NCBI RefSeq assembly: GCF_025602895.1 | Contig: NW_026516208.1 | Location: 310,001 to 374,000, forward strand | Length of the DNA: 64,000 bases | Source: Polychytrium aggregatum | Taxonomy: Eukaryota; Chytridiomycota; Chytridiomycetes; Polychytriales | Reading direction: 5' to 3' | In this document: piece after piece, positions 62,789 to 64,000 of the stretch | How positions within the stretch are numbered: the stretch's first letter is position 1 | Layout of the letters: every line of letters begins with the position of its first letter | Translations under genes and position numbers: made by a program | Notes under the pieces: model-generated | What the model was told of the DNA's origin: nothing | Databases searched by the model: none | Seen by the model: the letters and a program-made list of their open reading frames with translations, nothing else

Positions 62789-64000
62789 ATGAACCACCTT
62801 CCTGCCGCACACACTGCATCTTTCTTCCCAAACGCTCTCGCCGGCAACGTCGATGAGGCCAGCGCCAAGCAGATCCTTGGCCACTTCAGCACGCTCAACT
62901 TTGCGACCCTGCCCGCCAAGGTGCTGGAGCTCAAGGGACTCCTGCAGACTCAGTACTATCCCTTCGTGTGCCGACACATTGTCTTCAAAGAGATCTCTCG
63001 GGATTCAAGTGTCATACCCTTGTTTCTGGATCTCTTTCAGTCGCTCAACATCCCCGAGCTGGACCATGTTTCGTTGACTCTGACGGTTGCGAGCGCGAAG
63101 GCGATCTTGGGCTCGGACGAGATTGTTGTCTCGCCCGAGCAGCGCCTCGCTCTGCGAAATCTGGGCGTCTGGCTGTCCGGCTTGAATCTTCGACGCTGGA
63201 AGCTCGTGAAGGCCAAGCATCCCATCCACAAGGTTGTCATCCCTTGCGATCCCTGCTTGTCGCTCCTCCAGGCGCTAATCCCCAATCTTTCGCACCTTTC
63301 ACGCTGCCGATGCATCAACAGGAGCTCGTCCTTGACCTGATGGAGATCGATCGCCTGACTGTAGCCATTCCATTCATATGCAACGTGATGGATTGCTGCA
63401 ACAGCGCTAGCCAGAACTTTCGCCCGGCAAGCCCATGGGGCAAGGCTCTTCTGAGATCGGTCTCGGACTTTTACCAGGTGAAGCTCAACATTCGAGCCGA
63501 AGTCGATGAGCTCGAGCACCTGGGGTCATATCAAGGTAGAGCGCTTGCGCCGATATCTACACCGGCAATTGCATGTGCAGTTTTGTCCCAGAGACATTGG
63601 CGATGTACTTTAGAGCCGATCCTGTCACAGCCTCGACTCGGCCATGGTGGTTCACTATGAGACATACCCTTTTGATTCATTCCATCGACCCCTCGATACC
63701 GTCCGCCCTGACTTTTGTTGTAACATATGACCATTACAGCGCACTACCCTGTCTCCCGGCAGAACTTTTCGGCTGATCTTGTGGTCAAGCCCGCCGCCGG
63801 TTTGGCCCCTGACACACTTCGCCGCTGCCTGTATGAGTCCTCCCGTCGAACCATCGATGAGGTGAGTCCGTCCTGATGGTGCAGCTGCAGTCGGCTCTAT
63901 ACGCGCCAGTAAACCTGGACTACCAAGCCACAAAGCTGGATCCGCTTACTCATCGCACTCGTGCTGTGCTGATTCTTTGGCCAATGTCGTTGGCCATCCT
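62789..64000 (+). CDS. CCR4-NOT scaffold NOT1-like, beginning at the MIF4G domain (partial)
   Basis: Scaffold of the CCR4-NOT deadenylase; the central MIF4G domain docks CAF1 and DDX6-type helicases. The ATG at 62789 opens MNHLPAAHTASFFPNALAGN and runs straight into the MIF4G fold. Exons 62789-63232, 63322-63535 and 63740-63861 join in frame. NOT1 landmarks: LELKGLLQTQYYPFVCRHIV, LRNLGVWLSGLNLRRWKLVK, DRLTVAIPFICNVMDCCNSA, FRPASPWGKALLRSVSDFYQ and VKLNIRAEVDELEHLGSYQ. A following segment (APDTLRRCLYESSRRTIDE) would lead to the CNOT9-binding DUF3819. The gene leaves the window at 64000. The HEAT N-terminus of about 1,000 residues usual for NOT1 is absent upstream, where ChaC ends only 1 kb away. 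Confidence 0.82.

Overview
This is nuclear DNA of an intron-rich, GC-rich fungus, most probably an early-diverging zoosporic lineage (chytrid-like). The evidence is read from the sequence and from family knowledge. Nearly every conserved gene is cut by several short GT-AG introns of about 55-460 nt, three of them with GC donors. Genes are packed on both strands, often as divergent pairs sharing a few hundred bases. The gene set mixes fungal genes (vacuolar aspartic protease, BUB3, EMG1, NOT1) with genes that yeasts usually lack (a FAAP24-like Fanconi protein, dynactin p62, spliceosomal cyclophilin PPIL3, an LRR protein beside a TKL-type kinase). I saw no tRNA, rRNA, CRISPR array, transposon or virus-derived element. 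The species assignment is inference.

Layout. 0-8 kb: GET5/UBL4-like protein (+); a one-pass membrane protein with DUF4097-like repeats (-); EMG1/NEP1 rRNA methyltransferase (-), divergent from BUB3 (+). 8-17 kb: FAD-dependent amine-oxidase-like protein (+), PPIL3 cyclophilin (+), a repeat-bearing gap, glucose-6-phosphate dehydrogenase (+). 17-23 kb: two proteins of unknown function (-), separated by about 2 kb that I cannot assign. 23-30 kb: an LRR protein (-) head to head with a truncated TKL-type kinase (+), then an MCT-type transporter (-). 30-41 kb: SNF5/SMARCB1 (+), an SRPK kinase with 14 exons (+), a second LRR-like protein (+). 41-49 kb: FAAP24-like (-) divergent from a pepsin-type vacuolar protease (+), then dynactin p62 (-). 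49-57 kb: a Ser/Thr-rich one-pass membrane protein (+), an unknown protein (-), and about 3 kb with no gene I can support. 57-64 kb: RPL10A/uL1 (-) divergent from mitochondrial uL5m/MRPL7 (+), ChaC gamma-glutamylcyclotransferase (+), and the start of a NOT1-like gene running off the right edge.

Together the genes are mostly housekeeping. Three serve ribosomes (EMG1, RPL10A, MRPL7), two serve splicing (PPIL3, SRPK), one remodels chromatin (SNF5), one acts in mitosis (BUB3) and one in DNA repair (FAAP24). Two concern redox and glutathione balance (G6PD, ChaC). There is no operon logic; the meaningful context is divergent promoter sharing. Exon borders were placed by eye from splice motifs, reading-frame continuity and remembered orthologs, and may be off by a few bases.
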